Assembly (NCBI RefSeq): GCF_037023735.1
Contig: NZ_CP146069.1
Coordinates: 2,273,501-2,337,500, forward strand
DNA from: Roseovarius sp. S88
GTDB lineage: Bacteria; Pseudomonadota; Alphaproteobacteria; Rhodobacterales; Rhodobacteraceae
Reading direction: 5' to 3'
Length of the DNA stretch: 64,000 nt
Within the stretch, counting starts at the first letter, position 1; each line of letters starts with the position of its first letter. Below are positions 29,836-38,824 of this stretch, one piece after another. The position numbers and the translations under genes were made by a program. Below the pieces are notes generated by a model. The model searched no databases. It saw only the letters and a list, made by a program, of their open reading frames with translations, and was not told the origin of the DNA.

Positions 29836-30254
29836 GTTGCGCCTGAGCCTCGGCGATAGTGGCTGGTCATGCAATAGTTCTTACGAGGGCCATTGACCTG
29901 CCACCGGCTTGACCAGATCGGCCAATCAGCAAAGTCATAGTACACCTGATAGGTGTCAGGGTCACACCAATGCTGGGCACGCTCAGCGCCCGGCGCAATA
30001 TGGTGGAACGGGCGTCCGTCGTCGAAGTAGACCTCCAAAGTGCAATCCTGACCCTCCGCCCAGACATAGGCACGCTCGGCGTGCATGCTCTGCCCGGTCG
30101 CGAGCCGCAATGTCCCGCTTTCGTCGTATCGCAGCTCCTTCCCGGATGGCACAAAGCGTGCTTGCCCCTCAAACTGCGCCGTGGCGCCGTCGGCATGGGC
30201 TATTTGGCGTGTGATGTGCCATTTACCGATGAAATCCTGCAATCGGGGAAACAA
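29832..30254 (-). CDS. DUF6314 family protein
   Basis: Small protein of about 140 residues matching DUF6314: FIGKWHITRQI at the start, FVPSGKELRYDESG, AERAYVWAE, FDDGRPFHHI, a H-W-C-x-x-D-x-Y motif and GPRKNY near the end. The fold is probably a lipocalin-like barrel; function unknown. I place the start at a TTG (30254) because AGGAG lies seven bases upstream and it yields the family N-terminus. An ATG at 30314 would add 20 unconserved residues and almost abut purB. It forms an overlapping pair with the DUF3445 gene. Confidence 0.8.
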   Translation of the reverse strand: MFPRLQDFIGKWHITRQIAHADGATAQFEGQARFVPSGKELRYDESGTLRLATGQSMHAERAYVWAEGQDCTLEVYFDDGRPFHHIAPGAERAQHWCDPDTYQVYYDFADWPIWSSRWQVNGPRKNYCMTSHYRRGSGAT

Positions 30255-30337
30255 CTGCCCGCTCCTGCCTTGCTGCGCCTTTCCCAACGGTCTAAACCGC
30301 GCGCAACCACACATGCAATTCCAAAGGTCTGCACACT

Positions 30338-31645
30338 ATGATCCCTCGCTATTCCCGCCCCGATATGGTCGCCATCTGGGAACCGGCCACAAAGTTCCGC
30401 ATCTGGTACGAGATCGAGGCGCATGCCTGTGACGCGATGGCGAATCTTGGGGTGATCCCGCGCGAGAATGCCGAGGCCGTATGGAAGGCCAAAGATGTCG
30501 AATTCGATGTGGCCCGCATTGACGAGATCGAGGCCGTCACCAAGCATGACGTGATCGCCTTTCTGACCCATCTGGCCGAACATGTGGGATCCGAGGAGGC
30601 CCGCTTTGTGCATCAGGGCATGACGAGCTCGGATGTGCTTGATACCTGCCTCAACGTGCAGCTGGTCCGTGCCGCTGACATCTTACTTGCGGATATGGAC
30701 GATCTATTGGCCGCGCTGAAGCGCCGGGCGTTTGAACATAAAGATACCCTGCGCGTGGGGCGCAGCCATGGCATTCATGCTGAACCAACCACCATGGGTC
30801 TGACCTTTGCCCGGTTCTATGCCGAGATGGATCGTAACAAGAACCGCTTGGAAAAAGCCCGTTTTGAAATCGCCACAGGCGCGATTTCCGGCGCTGTGGG
30901 CACCTTCGCAAACATTGACCCGGCGGTTGAGGAACATGTGTGTGAAAAGCTGGGCTTGCGCGCCGAGCCGGTCAGCACGCAAGTCATCCCGCGCGATCGT
31001 CACGCGATGTTCTTTGCGACTTTGGGTGTAATCGCGTCCTCCATCGAGAACATTGCCGTTGAGATCCGTCACATGCAGCGCACCGAGGTTCTGGAGGGCG
31101 CAGAGTTCTTCTCAATGGGGCAAAAAGGCTCGTCCGCCATGCCGCACAAGAAAAACCCGGTTCTGACCGAGAACCTGACTGGGTTGGCGCGGCTAGTTCG
31201 TATGGCTGTGGTCCCAGCGATGGAAAACGTGGCGCTCTGGCATGAGCGTGACATCTCGCACAGCTCAGTTGAGCGCATGATTGGCCCAGATGCCACCGTC
31301 ACCCTCGATTTCGCGCTCGCCCGGCTAACCAGTGTGATCGACAAGATGCTGATCTTTCCCGAGAATATGCTTGATAACATGAACAAGTTCCCCGGACTGG
31401 TCATGTCCCAGCGCGTACTTCTGGCCCTGACCCAGGCCGGTGTGAGCCGCGAAGATGCCTATGCCATGGTGCAGCGCAATGCGCTCAAGGTCTGGGAACA
31501 CCGCACGGACTTCAAAGAAGAGCTTTTGAGCGATGCCGAAGTGTGTGCTGCCCTCAGCCCAGAAGAAATCGAAGAAAAATTCGACATGGGCTATCACACC
31601 AAGCATGTCGACACGATATTCAAGCGGGTGTTTGGTGAAGGCTGA
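30338..31645 (+). CDS. purB: Adenylosuccinate lyase
   Basis: Purine biosynthesis enzyme of 435 residues that removes fumarate from SAICAR and adenylosuccinate. Fumarase/aspartase superfamily motifs are MTSSDVLDT (about 92-100), RSHGIHAEPTTMG (about 143-155) and the mobile catalytic-serine loop GQKGSSAMPHKKNP (about 262-275). The N-terminus MIPRYSRPDMVAIW is that of the bacterial PurB type. Divergent from the DUF6314 gene with about 80 bases between the starts. Confidence 0.97.
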   Translation: MIPRYSRPDMVAIWEPATKFRIWYEIEAHACDAMANLGVIPRENAEAVWKAKDVEFDVARIDEIEAVTKHDVIAFLTHLAEHVGSEEARFVHQGMTSSDVLDTCLNVQLVRAADILLADMDDLLAALKRRAFEHKDTLRVGRSHGIHAEPTTMGLTFARFYAEMDRNKNRLEKARFEIATGAISGAVGTFANIDPAVEEHVCEKLGLRAEPVSTQVIPRDRHAMFFATLGVIASSIENIAVEIRHMQRTEVLEGAEFFSMGQKGSSAMPHKKNPVLTENLTGLARLVRMAVVPAMENVALWHERDISHSSVERMIGPDATVTLDFALARLTSVIDKMLIFPENMLDNMNKFPGLVMSQRVLLALTQAGVSREDAYAMVQRNALKVWEHRTDFKEELLSDAEVCAALSPEEIEEKFDMGYHTKHVDTIFKRVFGEG

Positions 31646-31760
31646 TCTTCGCCCTAGGTCCTTCAACAACGCAGACTCACAAAGTTGCGTGGTCCGAGAA
31701 TAATTTCCGGACCTCGCGCGTTAGTCCTGCATAACCCAGTTGAACTCAGTGGAGGACCCG

Positions 31761-32288
31761 ATGATCAGACCGCTTCTTATTGCAGCCCTTCTTTTACCAA
31801 GCGCCGCCTTTGCCAAGGATGGGGACCGCAAACAAACCAAGCCGAAACCGACGCAACACTGTTCGGGTGGCAAAATCTGGAACAAGAAAACCAACGCCTG
31901 TGTGCGGGTGCAAAGCAATCTGCTGGATGATGACACGCTCTATGGTGCGGTGCGCGAATTTGCCTATGCTGGCCAGTTGGACAATGCACAATCTGCGCTG
32001 AAGGCGATGAGCGACCAGACCGAGGACCGCGTGCTGACTTATTGGGGCTTTACCACCCGCAAGAAGGGCGACATGGACGGCGGAATGAAATTCTATCGTC
32101 AGGCCTTGGCGCAGAACCCGGCCAACATCACGGCGCGGTCTTATATGGGTCAGGCTCTGGTGCAGCAGGGCAAGATCGCCGAAGCCAAATCAGAGTTGCA
32201 GGCCATTCGCGATTATGACGGCGCGGACACCTGGGCAGAGATTTCTCTGGCCAATGCGATCACAAGCGGCGCAAGCTACAACTACTGA
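31761..32288 (+). CDS. Exported TPR-repeat protein
   Basis: Protein of 175 residues with a short signal peptide (MIRPLLIAALLLPSAAFA), a basic linker with two Cys (HCSGGKIWNKKTNACV, likely a disulfide), and about three TPR-like helical pairs (from LYGAVREFAYAGQLDNAQSAL to AKSELQAI). Probably a periplasmic protein-interaction module; partner unknown. The ATG at 31761 follows GTGGAGGACCCG. A terminator-like hairpin follows the stop. Confidence 0.8.
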   Translation: MIRPLLIAALLLPSAAFAKDGDRKQTKPKPTQHCSGGKIWNKKTNACVRVQSNLLDDDTLYGAVREFAYAGQLDNAQSALKAMSDQTEDRVLTYWGFTTRKKGDMDGGMKFYRQALAQNPANITARSYMGQALVQQGKIAEAKSELQAIRDYDGADTWAEISLANAITSGASYNY

Positions 32289-32292
32289 TCAT

Positions 32293-32340
32293 AAAGCCCT
32301 AATCTTAGGTGATTTTTTACCTTTGCTTAGGGCTTTCTTT
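32293..32340 (+). terminator. Terminator-like hairpin after the TPR gene
   Basis: AAAGCCCTAA (32293-32302) pairs with TTAGGGCTTT (32327-32336); an inner AGGT/ACCT pair extends the stem, and CTTT follows. It lies between the TPR gene stop and the FliG-like gene, separating the two transcripts. Confidence 0.75.
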
Positions 32341-32386
32341 CCGCCTTATCCCTATTCTGTGTCAAATTGAACAAATAGGGAACACC

Positions 32387-33448
32387 ATGGGTGATCATAC
32401 GCTTGCTCGACTGTCTGCGCCCGCACCGGCGACGCACCTATCGCGACGGCAAAAAGCCGCCATCATTGTTCGGTTCCTTCTGAATGAGGGGGCCGACATA
32501 TCGCTGTCTGACCTGCCTGACGAAATGCAGGCGCAACTGACCACGCAGATGGGCACGATGCGATATGTGGATCGCAGCACGCTGGCCGACGTGGTGGCCG
32601 AGTTCGCCGGAGAGCTTGAGGCGATGGGTTTGACTTTCCCGAAGGGCGTGGCCGGTGCCCTGACCGCCCTTGATGGCCGGATCAGCCCGCAAACCGCAGC
32701 ACGGCTTAAGAAAGAGGCAGGCGTGCGTCAGTTTGGCGATCCATGGGAGCAGGTGCGCAATGCCGATACCGAGGCGCTGCTGGAGATCGTGCAAACCGAG
32801 AGTGTTGAGGTCTCTGCTGTGCTGCTGTCCAAACTGGACGTGATGCGCGCCGCCGAATTGATGGGCGACCTGCCGGGGCAAACCGCGCGCCGCGTGGCGC
32901 TGGCCATGTCACAAACCGGGGCTGTGACCCCTGATGCGGTTGACCGGATCGGGCTGTCGCTGGCTGCGCAGCTGCACAATGTGCCTGAAACCGCTTTTGA
33001 TGAGGGCCCGGTAGAGCGTGTCGGAGCCATTCTGAATTACTCCACATCCCTCACGCGCGATGATGTTCTAACCGGGCTTGATGAGGAAGACGAAGGATTT
33101 GCCGCCCTTGTACGCAAGGCGATTTTTACCTTTGCGAATATTCCTCAACGTCTGAGCGCCATCGACGTACCCAAGGTGACGCGCGATGTGGATCAGGCCA
33201 TCTTGGTCATGGCATTGGCATCGGCGGCCAAGACCGAAGATACGCTGCCTGCTTCGGAATTCATTCTGGAAAACCTCTCCAAACGTATGGCCGAATCTTT
33301 GCGAGAGGAAATGGCGGAACAGGGCAGTATCAAACAAAAGGATGGCGAAGCAGCCATGACGCAGGTCGTCAATGCCATCCGAACGTTGGAGGCCAATGGG
33401 GAAATTACGCTGGAAGTCCCTGAGGAGGAAGACGAAGACGCAGGTTAA
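32387..33448 (+). CDS. fliG: Divergent FliG-family flagellar motor switch protein
   Basis: Protein of 353 residues with FliG architecture. The C-terminal domain (about 207-345) is clear: VGAILNYSTSLTRDDVLTGLDEEDEG, then KAIFTFANI, then ENLSKRMAESLREEM and an ending A-I-R-T-L-E-A-N-G-E-I. The middle domain has ESVEVSAVLLSKLD where most FliG proteins have EHPQ, the FliM contact. The torque helix, usually D-D-R-x-I-Q-x-L-L, reads IDVPKVTRDVD, so some motor charges appear lost. There is no other flagellar gene in the window. It may be the sole, divergent FliG of this group or an orphan paralogue. The start follows ATAGGGAACACC. Confidence 0.82.
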   Translation: MGDHTLARLSAPAPATHLSRRQKAAIIVRFLLNEGADISLSDLPDEMQAQLTTQMGTMRYVDRSTLADVVAEFAGELEAMGLTFPKGVAGALTALDGRISPQTAARLKKEAGVRQFGDPWEQVRNADTEALLEIVQTESVEVSAVLLSKLDVMRAAELMGDLPGQTARRVALAMSQTGAVTPDAVDRIGLSLAAQLHNVPETAFDEGPVERVGAILNYSTSLTRDDVLTGLDEEDEGFAALVRKAIFTFANIPQRLSAIDVPKVTRDVDQAILVMALASAAKTEDTLPASEFILENLSKRMAESLREEMAEQGSIKQKDGEAAMTQVVNAIRTLEANGEITLEVPEEEDEDAG

Positions 33449-33472
33449 GCCGTTGATCGTGACGTGCCCGCG

Positions 33473-34555
33473 CTATTCCACCTCAAACAGAAAACACTTG
33501 TCACGCCGGATCATCAGCCAAAGCGGTGTGCCTTGCTTGGGCAGAAACACCGCTGGCACTGTCGCCTTGAAGATCGACTGGTCATGTTCCATGCGAAATT
33601 CGACCAGACTTTCGGACCCCATGAACCGCGCGCGTTCCACGACACCGCGCACGGCGGTCCCATCGCTGATCGTAGGGGACGGGCCAACCCCATTGCGGTC
33701 AAAGTCAATCTTCACATGCTGAGGGCGCACAACGATATCCACCGATTGGCCATCGGCAATGCCCGGGGCCAGAAACTGACCAAAAGGCGTTTGCGCGAGT
33801 GCGCCGGACACTTCAGCGCGCACCACGTTTACGTCACTGAAAAACGCGACGGCGTCGCGATCGGCAGGCGCGTTGAAGATATTGTAAGGCGCGCCCTGCT
33901 GCACGATCCGGCCATGGCGCATAAGCGCGATATTGTCGGCCATACGCATGGCCTCTTCGGGTTCGTGAGTGACCAGCAAAACGGCCGTATCCGCCTCGCG
34001 CAGAACCTCTAGCGTTTCATCGCGAATACCATCACGCAGCCGGTTATCGAGGCCCGAAAACGGCTCGTCCATGAGCATGATCCGCGGACGTGGTGCCAAG
34101 GCCCGGGCGAGCGCCACGCGCTGTTGTTCCCCACCCGAGAGTTCATGCGGAAACTTGGCGGCATACCCCTCTAGCCCCACGCGCTCCAAAAGCTCTCCGA
34201 TGCGCTTGTCTTTCTCCGCTTTGTCGCCACTCAGACCAAAAGCCACGTTCTCGCCCACGCGCAGATGCGGAAAGAGTGCGAAATCCTGAAACATCAGCCC
34301 GATATTGCGCCGCTCAGGCGGGATGCGGAACACTGTGTCACAGACCAGATTGCCGTCGACCCAAATCTCGCCCTCGTCCTGCATTTCCACGCCTGCGATC
34401 ATGCGCAAGGTTGTCGACTTGCCGCAGCCCGAGGGCCCCAGAAGACATGTCACCTGCCCGGGCTGTACTTCGAGCGACACATCATCCACGACAACACGCC
34501 CCTCATAGCGACGCATCAAATGCTTGGTCTCAAGTCGTGGAGCCGTCTCTTGCAA
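33473..34555 (-). CDS. ABC transporter ATP-binding protein (FbpC/PotA-like, with TOBE domain)
   Basis: ATPase of about 360 residues: Walker A GPSGCGKSTT, Q-loop MFQDFALFPHL, signature LSGGEQQRVALARAL, Walker B IMLMDEPFSGLD, H-loop VTHEPEEA, then a C-terminal TOBE domain. Such subunits energise uptake of Fe(III), polyamines or similar solutes. No permease or binding-protein gene lies beside it, so the substrate is open. I place the start at a TTG (34555) with GGAG upstream, giving the usual family length; an ATG at 34672 would add 39 atypical residues. Confidence 0.85.
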   Translation of the reverse strand: MQETAPRLETKHLMRRYEGRVVVDDVSLEVQPGQVTCLLGPSGCGKSTTLRMIAGVEMQDEGEIWVDGNLVCDTVFRIPPERRNIGLMFQDFALFPHLRVGENVAFGLSGDKAEKDKRIGELLERVGLEGYAAKFPHELSGGEQQRVALARALAPRPRIMLMDEPFSGLDNRLRDGIRDETLEVLREADTAVLLVTHEPEEAMRMADNIALMRHGRIVQQGAPYNIFNAPADRDAVAFFSDVNVVRAEVSGALAQTPFGQFLAPGIADGQSVDIVVRPQHVKIDFDRNGVGPSPTISDGTAVRGVVERARFMGSESLVEFRMEHDQSIFKATVPAVFLPKQGTPLWLMIRRDKCFLFEVE

Positions 34556-34780
34556 CCTGGTCTTCTCCAGTTTCCCGATCAAAACAATCGGATAAGTCTT
34601 GGCCAGATAGCAACCCCGCATGGCCTGCGCAAGAGAGCCGCAGCGTTTCACAGCGCATCGCATTTCTTTCAAATGCCCGTGAAATGCCCAAAAGGTAGGG
34701 TTTTCCTAACTTCGTTTTTCCCCTGACCGACCCCAGATTAATCAGCACAATGATTTAAGATCTTATGAAAGACCGAAGAC

Positions 34781-34921
34781 ATGCGTACATTTCTGATTGC
34801 CTCACAAGTTCTTATCCTGTGCTGCGTGGCCCTGATCGGCGCCACAAGCGGCGCACAAGACGCCAATGCCTGTGCTGTGAACGAAGTGCCTGCTGCAGGC
34901 CACTGCCAGCCGACGCGCTGA
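34781..34921 (+). CDS. Small exported peptide, hypothetical
   Basis: An open frame of 46 residues beginning MRTFLIASQVLILCCVALIGA, a convincing signal-peptide-like helix, followed by a short tail with two Cys (NACAVNEVPAAGHC). The stop abuts the convergent ccmG stop with no gap. There is no clear Shine-Dalgarno sequence. It could be a real small secreted peptide or chance. Confidence 0.42.
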   Translation: MRTFLIASQVLILCCVALIGATSGAQDANACAVNEVPAAGHCQPTR

Positions 34922-35458
34922 TCAGTTCTTGGCGCGTTCGATGGCCGGGCGAATTTCGCTATCCATCACGCGCTCTGTGATCGGTCCAGCAAAGCGCAGC
35001 ACGATCTCGCCCTGACCGTTGATGACATAGGTCTCAGGCACGCCGTAGAGACCCCAATCAAGCCCCATGCGCCCGGTGGTGTCGGCCCCTATCCCAGCAT
35101 AGGGGTCTCCCAATTCCTCCAGAAACCCAATCGCATTTCCTGGATTGTCTTTGTAATTCACGCCGTAAATCGTGATGCCTTCTTCGGCAAGCGCCGTGAG
35201 ATGCGGGTGTTCGACGCGGCAGGGCGCGCACCAGCTGGCCCAGAAATTCACTAGTTTCACACCGTCTTCGCGCAAGGTCGCGTCCTCAAACAGCGGCTTT
35301 TGCGCCAGTTGCTCCAGTGCCACGACAGGCGCCTCGCGCCCTTCAAAGGCCGACGGCAGTTCATTGGGGTTCTCGCGCTGCATTCCAACAAAGAACACCC
35401 CGGCCAGAAGCATGAAGATGACGGGTGGCGCGATCATCAATGGGGACACTTTAGCCAT
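34922..35458 (-). CDS. ccmG: Thiol:disulfide interchange protein CcmG/DsbE (HelX)
   Basis: Membrane-anchored periplasmic thioredoxin that keeps the apocytochrome c CxxCH cysteines reduced for heme ligation. It has an N-terminal membrane helix (about 5-25) and the active site W-C-A-P-C in FWASWCAPCRVEHPHL; the cis-Pro loop is GVPETYVING. The length is 178 residues. Its ATG overlaps the TAA of ccmD. Last gene of the minus-strand ccmABCDG operon. Confidence 0.95.
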   Translation of the reverse strand: MAKVSPLMIAPPVIFMLLAGVFFVGMQRENPNELPSAFEGREAPVVALEQLAQKPLFEDATLREDGVKLVNFWASWCAPCRVEHPHLTALAEEGITIYGVNYKDNPGNAIGFLEELGDPYAGIGADTTGRMGLDWGLYGVPETYVINGQGEIVLRFAGPITERVMDSEIRPAIERAKN

Positions 35459-35609
35459 CTGATTGTCCTTTACCTTCAATCTCTTCGAGGTCTTTTTTGA
35501 CTTTCCCAGCCCGGCGCCAGCTGACGATGACCAGCAGCATCAGAAGCAAAAGCGACACCGCATAGGCGGACAGGACCGCGTCGGAGTATTTGCCAAGATC
35601 AGGGATCAT
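35451..35609 (-). CDS. ccmD: Heme exporter protein CcmD
   Basis: Small membrane protein of 52 residues: MIPDLGKYSDAVLSAYAVS leads into one helix rich in Leu, then W-R-R and a charged tail. It is required for release of holo-CcmE from CcmABC in systems studied. It overlaps ccmC upstream (ATGA) and ccmG downstream. The size equals that of the small orf52 known in the Rhodobacter capsulatus hel cluster. Confidence 0.92.
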   Translation of the reverse strand: MIPDLGKYSDAVLSAYAVSLLLLMLLVIVSWRRAGKVKKDLEEIEGKGQSDG

Positions 35610-36340
35610 GCGGTCAGCCTTTCGCGGGCCATAAGCGCACGCATCCGGCGGGCGCGAATCTCGGTCTGGGTGCGCAGGAAGACCAAGGCAATAAACAAGA
35701 GCACAAACCCCGCAATGCAGATGAGCAGCGGGTGATAGAACACGTCGTGCACATTCTCTTCCTTATCCAGGCTCAAAGATGCCCCCTGGTGTAACCCCTG
35801 GTTCCAGAAATTCACCGCATAGCGACTGAGAAGTGCAAAGACAGAGCCGACAAGACACAGGATCGACGTCAGATCCGCCGCTGTGTCGTCATTTTCAATC
35901 GCTTCCCAAAGCGCGATATAGCCCAGATAGAAGAGGAACAGGATTAAAAAGGACGTGAGCCTTGGATCCCAGGCCCACCAGGTGCCCCACATCGGCTGAC
36001 CCCAGATCGCCCCGGTGGCCAGAGCAATCAGCGTCATGACCATGCCTATAGGTGCTGCAGCACGGGCGGCCAAGGCGCTCACGTGATGGCGGCGCACGAT
36101 CCACATGAGCGAAGCCACCAGCATCATCAGCCAGGCGTTGATCGCCATCAGCGCCGAGGGCACGTGCAGGTAGATGATCTTGACCGTGCTGCCCTGCCGG
36201 AAATCATCAGGCGTAAAGAAAAAGCCCCAGATGAGGCCTGTCACAAGACAAATCAGTGCGGATCCGAACAGCCAGGGCAAAAACCGGCTGGTCGTGTCGA
36301 TGAACTTCTTGGGATTCGCATATTCCCAAAGTGACGCCAC
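35606..36340 (-). CDS. ccmC: Heme-handling protein CcmC
   Basis: Polytopic membrane protein of 244 residues with six predicted helices. The tryptophan-rich heme motif WGTWWAWDPRLT lies at 118-129, and flanking axial-ligand histidines include H59 (IYLHVPSA) and a His in the VHDVFYHP region. It loads heme onto CcmE in the periplasm. Operon position is after ccmB with a 21-base gap, and its TGA overlaps the ccmD ATG. Confidence 0.96.
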   Translation of the reverse strand: MASLWEYANPKKFIDTTSRFLPWLFGSALICLVTGLIWGFFFTPDDFRQGSTVKIIYLHVPSALMAINAWLMMLVASLMWIVRRHHVSALAARAAAPIGMVMTLIALATGAIWGQPMWGTWWAWDPRLTSFLILFLFYLGYIALWEAIENDDTAADLTSILCLVGSVFALLSRYAVNFWNQGLHQGASLSLDKEENVHDVFYHPLLICIAGFVLLFIALVFLRTQTEIRARRMRALMARERLTA

Positions 36341-36361
36341 GGGTTCTCCTCCCCTTCTTTC

Positions 36362-37018
36362 TCAGCGCAGGTTAACTCTCAATACCGCAGCCGCGGCAAA
36401 AGGCAAAAGCGCGATGGTGCCGCAGGTGATCCCCGCCAGCATCAGCATGGGTGTGGTTGTGTCAAACCCGTCCACCCCGCGCCGGGCCGCCTCGGCACCA
36501 AAGATCAATGTGGGGACATAAAGCGGTAAAACAAGCAGGCTGAGAAGCAGTCCACCGCGTTTCAGCCCCACGGTAAGTGCCGCGCCAAATGTGCCAATCA
36601 TGCTCAGCGCCGGTGTGCCCAGCAAAAGCGACAGGATCAGAGGGCCGTATCCGGCTGCAGGCAGGTTCAAAAGAACCGCCAGAATCGGTGCGGCCAAGAC
36701 CAAAGGCAGGCCGGTGGTCAGCCAATGCGCCAGAGCCTTGATGGCGGCGATGGCCTCCATTGGCAAAGGCGCGGTGGCCAGAAGATCCAGCGAGCCGTCC
36801 TCCCAGTCGAGCGCGAAGATGCGGTCAAGCGAGAGCAGGCAGGCCAGAAGCGCACCAATCCATAGGGTACCCGCCGCGATACGCGACAAAAGTTCCGATT
36901 GCGGGCCGACCCCAAAGGGCACCAACACGACGACGATCAGGAAAAACGCGAGACCCAGGCCAAATCCGCCCCCAGCCCGGATTGCCAGCCGTATGTCACG
37001 TAACAGCAGCGCCTTCAC
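36362..37018 (-). CDS. ccmB: Heme exporter membrane subunit CcmB
   Basis: Integral membrane protein of 218 residues with about six helices, partner of the CcmA ATPase. Together they release holo-CcmE. Recognised by [15 protein letters not shown] at the start, [24 protein letters not shown], and [30 protein letters not shown] features. The start codon is GTG, overlapping the TGA of ccmA. Confidence 0.95.
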   Translation of the reverse strand: MKALLLRDIRLAIRAGGGFGLGLAFFLIVVVLVPFGVGPQSELLSRIAAGTLWIGALLACLLSLDRIFALDWEDGSLDLLATAPLPMEAIAAIKALAHWLTTGLPLVLAAPILAVLLNLPAAGYGPLILSLLLGTPALSMIGTFGAALTVGLKRGGLLLSLLVLPLYVPTLIFGAEAARRGVDGFDTTTPMLMLAGITCGTIALLPFAAAAVLRVNLR

Positions 37019-37632
37019 AGGAAGGCCTCGTCAAACTCATCGAGCTGCGCTGCACTGGCGCGGAACGGTGTGACATCCAGCGTCTTCGCCTCATCAAGCC
37101 CTAGGTCGATATGCGTGGCCAAAAGTGCTGAGCCGCCCTTTCCCAGATGAGTGCGAATGACTTCGGCGAACATCTCAACCGCACGCACATCAAGCGATAC
37201 GGTCGGTTCGTCCAGCACCCAGATGGGCCGCCCCGTGACCAAAAGCCGTGCAAGCCCAAGGCGACGTTTCTGCCCCGCGGAGAGAAGCCCCGCCGGACGG
37301 CTGCGCAAAGCATTGAGATCAAAAGCGTTCATGGCCGAGGCAATGTCGTTCTGCCCAAAAATCTGCGCCCAAAACTCGAGATTTTCCTCGACCGTCAGCG
37401 TGGATTTCAACCCATCCGCATGCCCAGCATAGACCAGCGTATCCGGGGCCGCGTCGACCTGCCCCTCAAGCGGCGGCTGCAACCCTGCGATGGTGCGCAA
37501 AAGCGTCGTCTTGCCAATCCCATTGGGTCCCCGCAGCACCAACGCTTCGCCGGGCGACAGCGAAAAACTCACACCTTCGAGCACGCGAATACCGCCACGG
37601 GTGATGCTGAGGTTTTGGACGGTCAGGGTCAT
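37015..37632 (-). CDS. ccmA: ATPase CcmA of cytochrome c maturation
   Basis: ABC ATPase of 205 residues: Walker [13 protein letters not shown], signature [14 protein letters not shown] and Walker [12 protein letters not shown]. It drives release of heme-loaded CcmE. First gene of ccmABCDG. The start was set at [10 protein letters not shown]; the frame extends 24 residues further upstream without family similarity. Confidence 0.95.
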   Translation of the reverse strand: MTLTVQNLSITRGGIRVLEGVSFSLSPGEALVLRGPNGIGKTTLLRTIAGLQPPLEGQVDAAPDTLVYAGHADGLKSTLTVEENLEFWAQIFGQNDIASAMNAFDLNALRSRPAGLLSAGQKRRLGLARLLVTGRPIWVLDEPTVSLDVRAVEMFAEVIRTHLGKGGSALLATHIDLGLDEAKTLDVTPFRASAAQLDEFDEAFL

Positions 37633-37840
37633 GAAACGTCCATAGCTGAAAGGATGACGCGCCGAAAGATCGTTCCTTTGTTGGCATTGGGCATAGTTGG
37701 ACATCTCATATCGGGCCTACAGATACGCTGCGCCAAACTATCAACACATTGATCTAAGACAATGCCATCATTGGTTTTTCAACTTTAGATGTAGTGCCGA
37801 GGTGATTGACACCTCTGTTTGAACAAAAGGGCTATTGGAC

Positions 37841-38452
37841 GTGGAAGGCGCGGTTCTGCTTTTGTTGTTGCTCATCGGGGCGGTCGCCACTGCATATAAG
37901 ATGTGCGGTGATTTTGGCGAGAAGACAGCGCCCAGGGAAGAACCCGCAACAACAGAAGACCTGCCCAAGCTTCGTGCTCCTGGGCGGCATGCGACGTTCG
38001 ACCCCCAAAGCGCCAAGCCAGTTACCAAGGCACGTGTCATCAAAGGACGGGCCTATATCGTCGATGGTGATACTGTTGTCATCCAGAAGACCCAGATACG
38101 TCTCTTTGGTGTTGATGCGCCGGAAATGAACCATCCCTATGGGATCAAGGCCAAATGGGCGCTTGTCGCATTGTGCAAAGGCCACACCATACGCGCCGAA
38201 GTCACCGAGATCGACCACTACGGGCGAACCGTGGCGCGCTGTTATCTTGAAGACGGGCGAGACCTTTCTGCGGAAATGGTGAAATGTGGATTGGCGATAG
38301 ACTGGGCAAAATATTCTGGCGGGTGTTACCGCAGGCTGGAAGTTCCAGATGCGCGCAAGAAAATGTGGCTGGCAGATGCGCGCCAGAAGGGACGCATGTT
38401 TGTTTGGGAGCAATTCGAAGCAAAACAGCGCACGCGCAACGCGAACCAATGA
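37841..38452 (+). CDS. Thermonuclease (SNase-like) family protein
   Basis: Protein of about 203 residues with an N-terminal membrane or signal segment (GAVLLLLLLIGAVATAY) and an SNase OB-fold: VDGDTVVIQKTQIRLFGVDAPE supplies the Ca-binding Asp, the arginine and the Glu, and YGRTVARCYL the second arginine. A predicted membrane-tethered or secreted nuclease. The start is taken as GTG at 37841, with AAGGG nine bases upstream; a TTG at 37835 is also possible. It stands alone on the plus strand between two minus-strand operons. Confidence 0.85.
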   Translation: MEGAVLLLLLLIGAVATAYKMCGDFGEKTAPREEPATTEDLPKLRAPGRHATFDPQSAKPVTKARVIKGRAYIVDGDTVVIQKTQIRLFGVDAPEMNHPYGIKAKWALVALCKGHTIRAEVTEIDHYGRTVARCYLEDGRDLSAEMVKCGLAIDWAKYSGGCYRRLEVPDARKKMWLADARQKGRMFVWEQFEAKQRTRNANQ

Positions 38453-38465
38453 TGTAGGTAACTCC

Positions 38466-38819
38466 TCAAACCCCCAAAAGCGCCGCGGCGACCCGGCGGC
38501 CTTCGGAGACGAGCACGTTGTAGGTGCGGGCTGCGGCGGGGGAGTTCATGGGTTCGACCCCTATGCCTGCGGCCTCGATGGCCTCGCGAAAGGCAGTGGG
38601 CACGTGGGCGGTCTCTGCGCCCGTACCAATAAAGAGCACGTCGATCTCATCTTTGAGCGTCAGCAACGACGCGGTATCTTCGTACCCACCCCAGTCAAAC
38701 GTGCCGCCAGGGTGGACACAAACAGGCGCTTTGGCCACCTCACCGCCGACGCGAAAGAACCCCGGACCGTAGCCGTCGATGGGTTGGGCATCGGTGAACG
38801 TCACTTCGCTGAGGCGCAT
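38466..38819 (-). CDS. Mth938-like domain protein (NDUFAF3/DUF498 family)
   Basis: Protein of 117 residues with the Mth938 fold pattern: IDGYGPGFFRVGGE, the central VLFIGTGAE, and TYNVLVSEGRRVAAALL at the end. Eukaryotic relatives assist complex I assembly; the bacterial role is unclear. The length equals the orf117 recalled from the R. capsulatus hel region, and the secDF and ccm neighbours fit that too. It follows tauE by 5 bases. Confidence 0.88.
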   Translation of the reverse strand: MRLSEVTFTDAQPIDGYGPGFFRVGGEVAKAPVCVHPGGTFDWGGYEDTASLLTLKDEIDVLFIGTGAETAHVPTAFREAIEAAGIGVEPMNSPAAARTYNVLVSEGRRVAAALLGV

Positions 38820-38824
38820 GTGGT

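Noticed and set aside
37832..38449. Minus-strand open frame of equal length opposite the SNase-like gene
   Set aside because: The plus strand encodes the complete SNase motif set; the antisense protein looks random.
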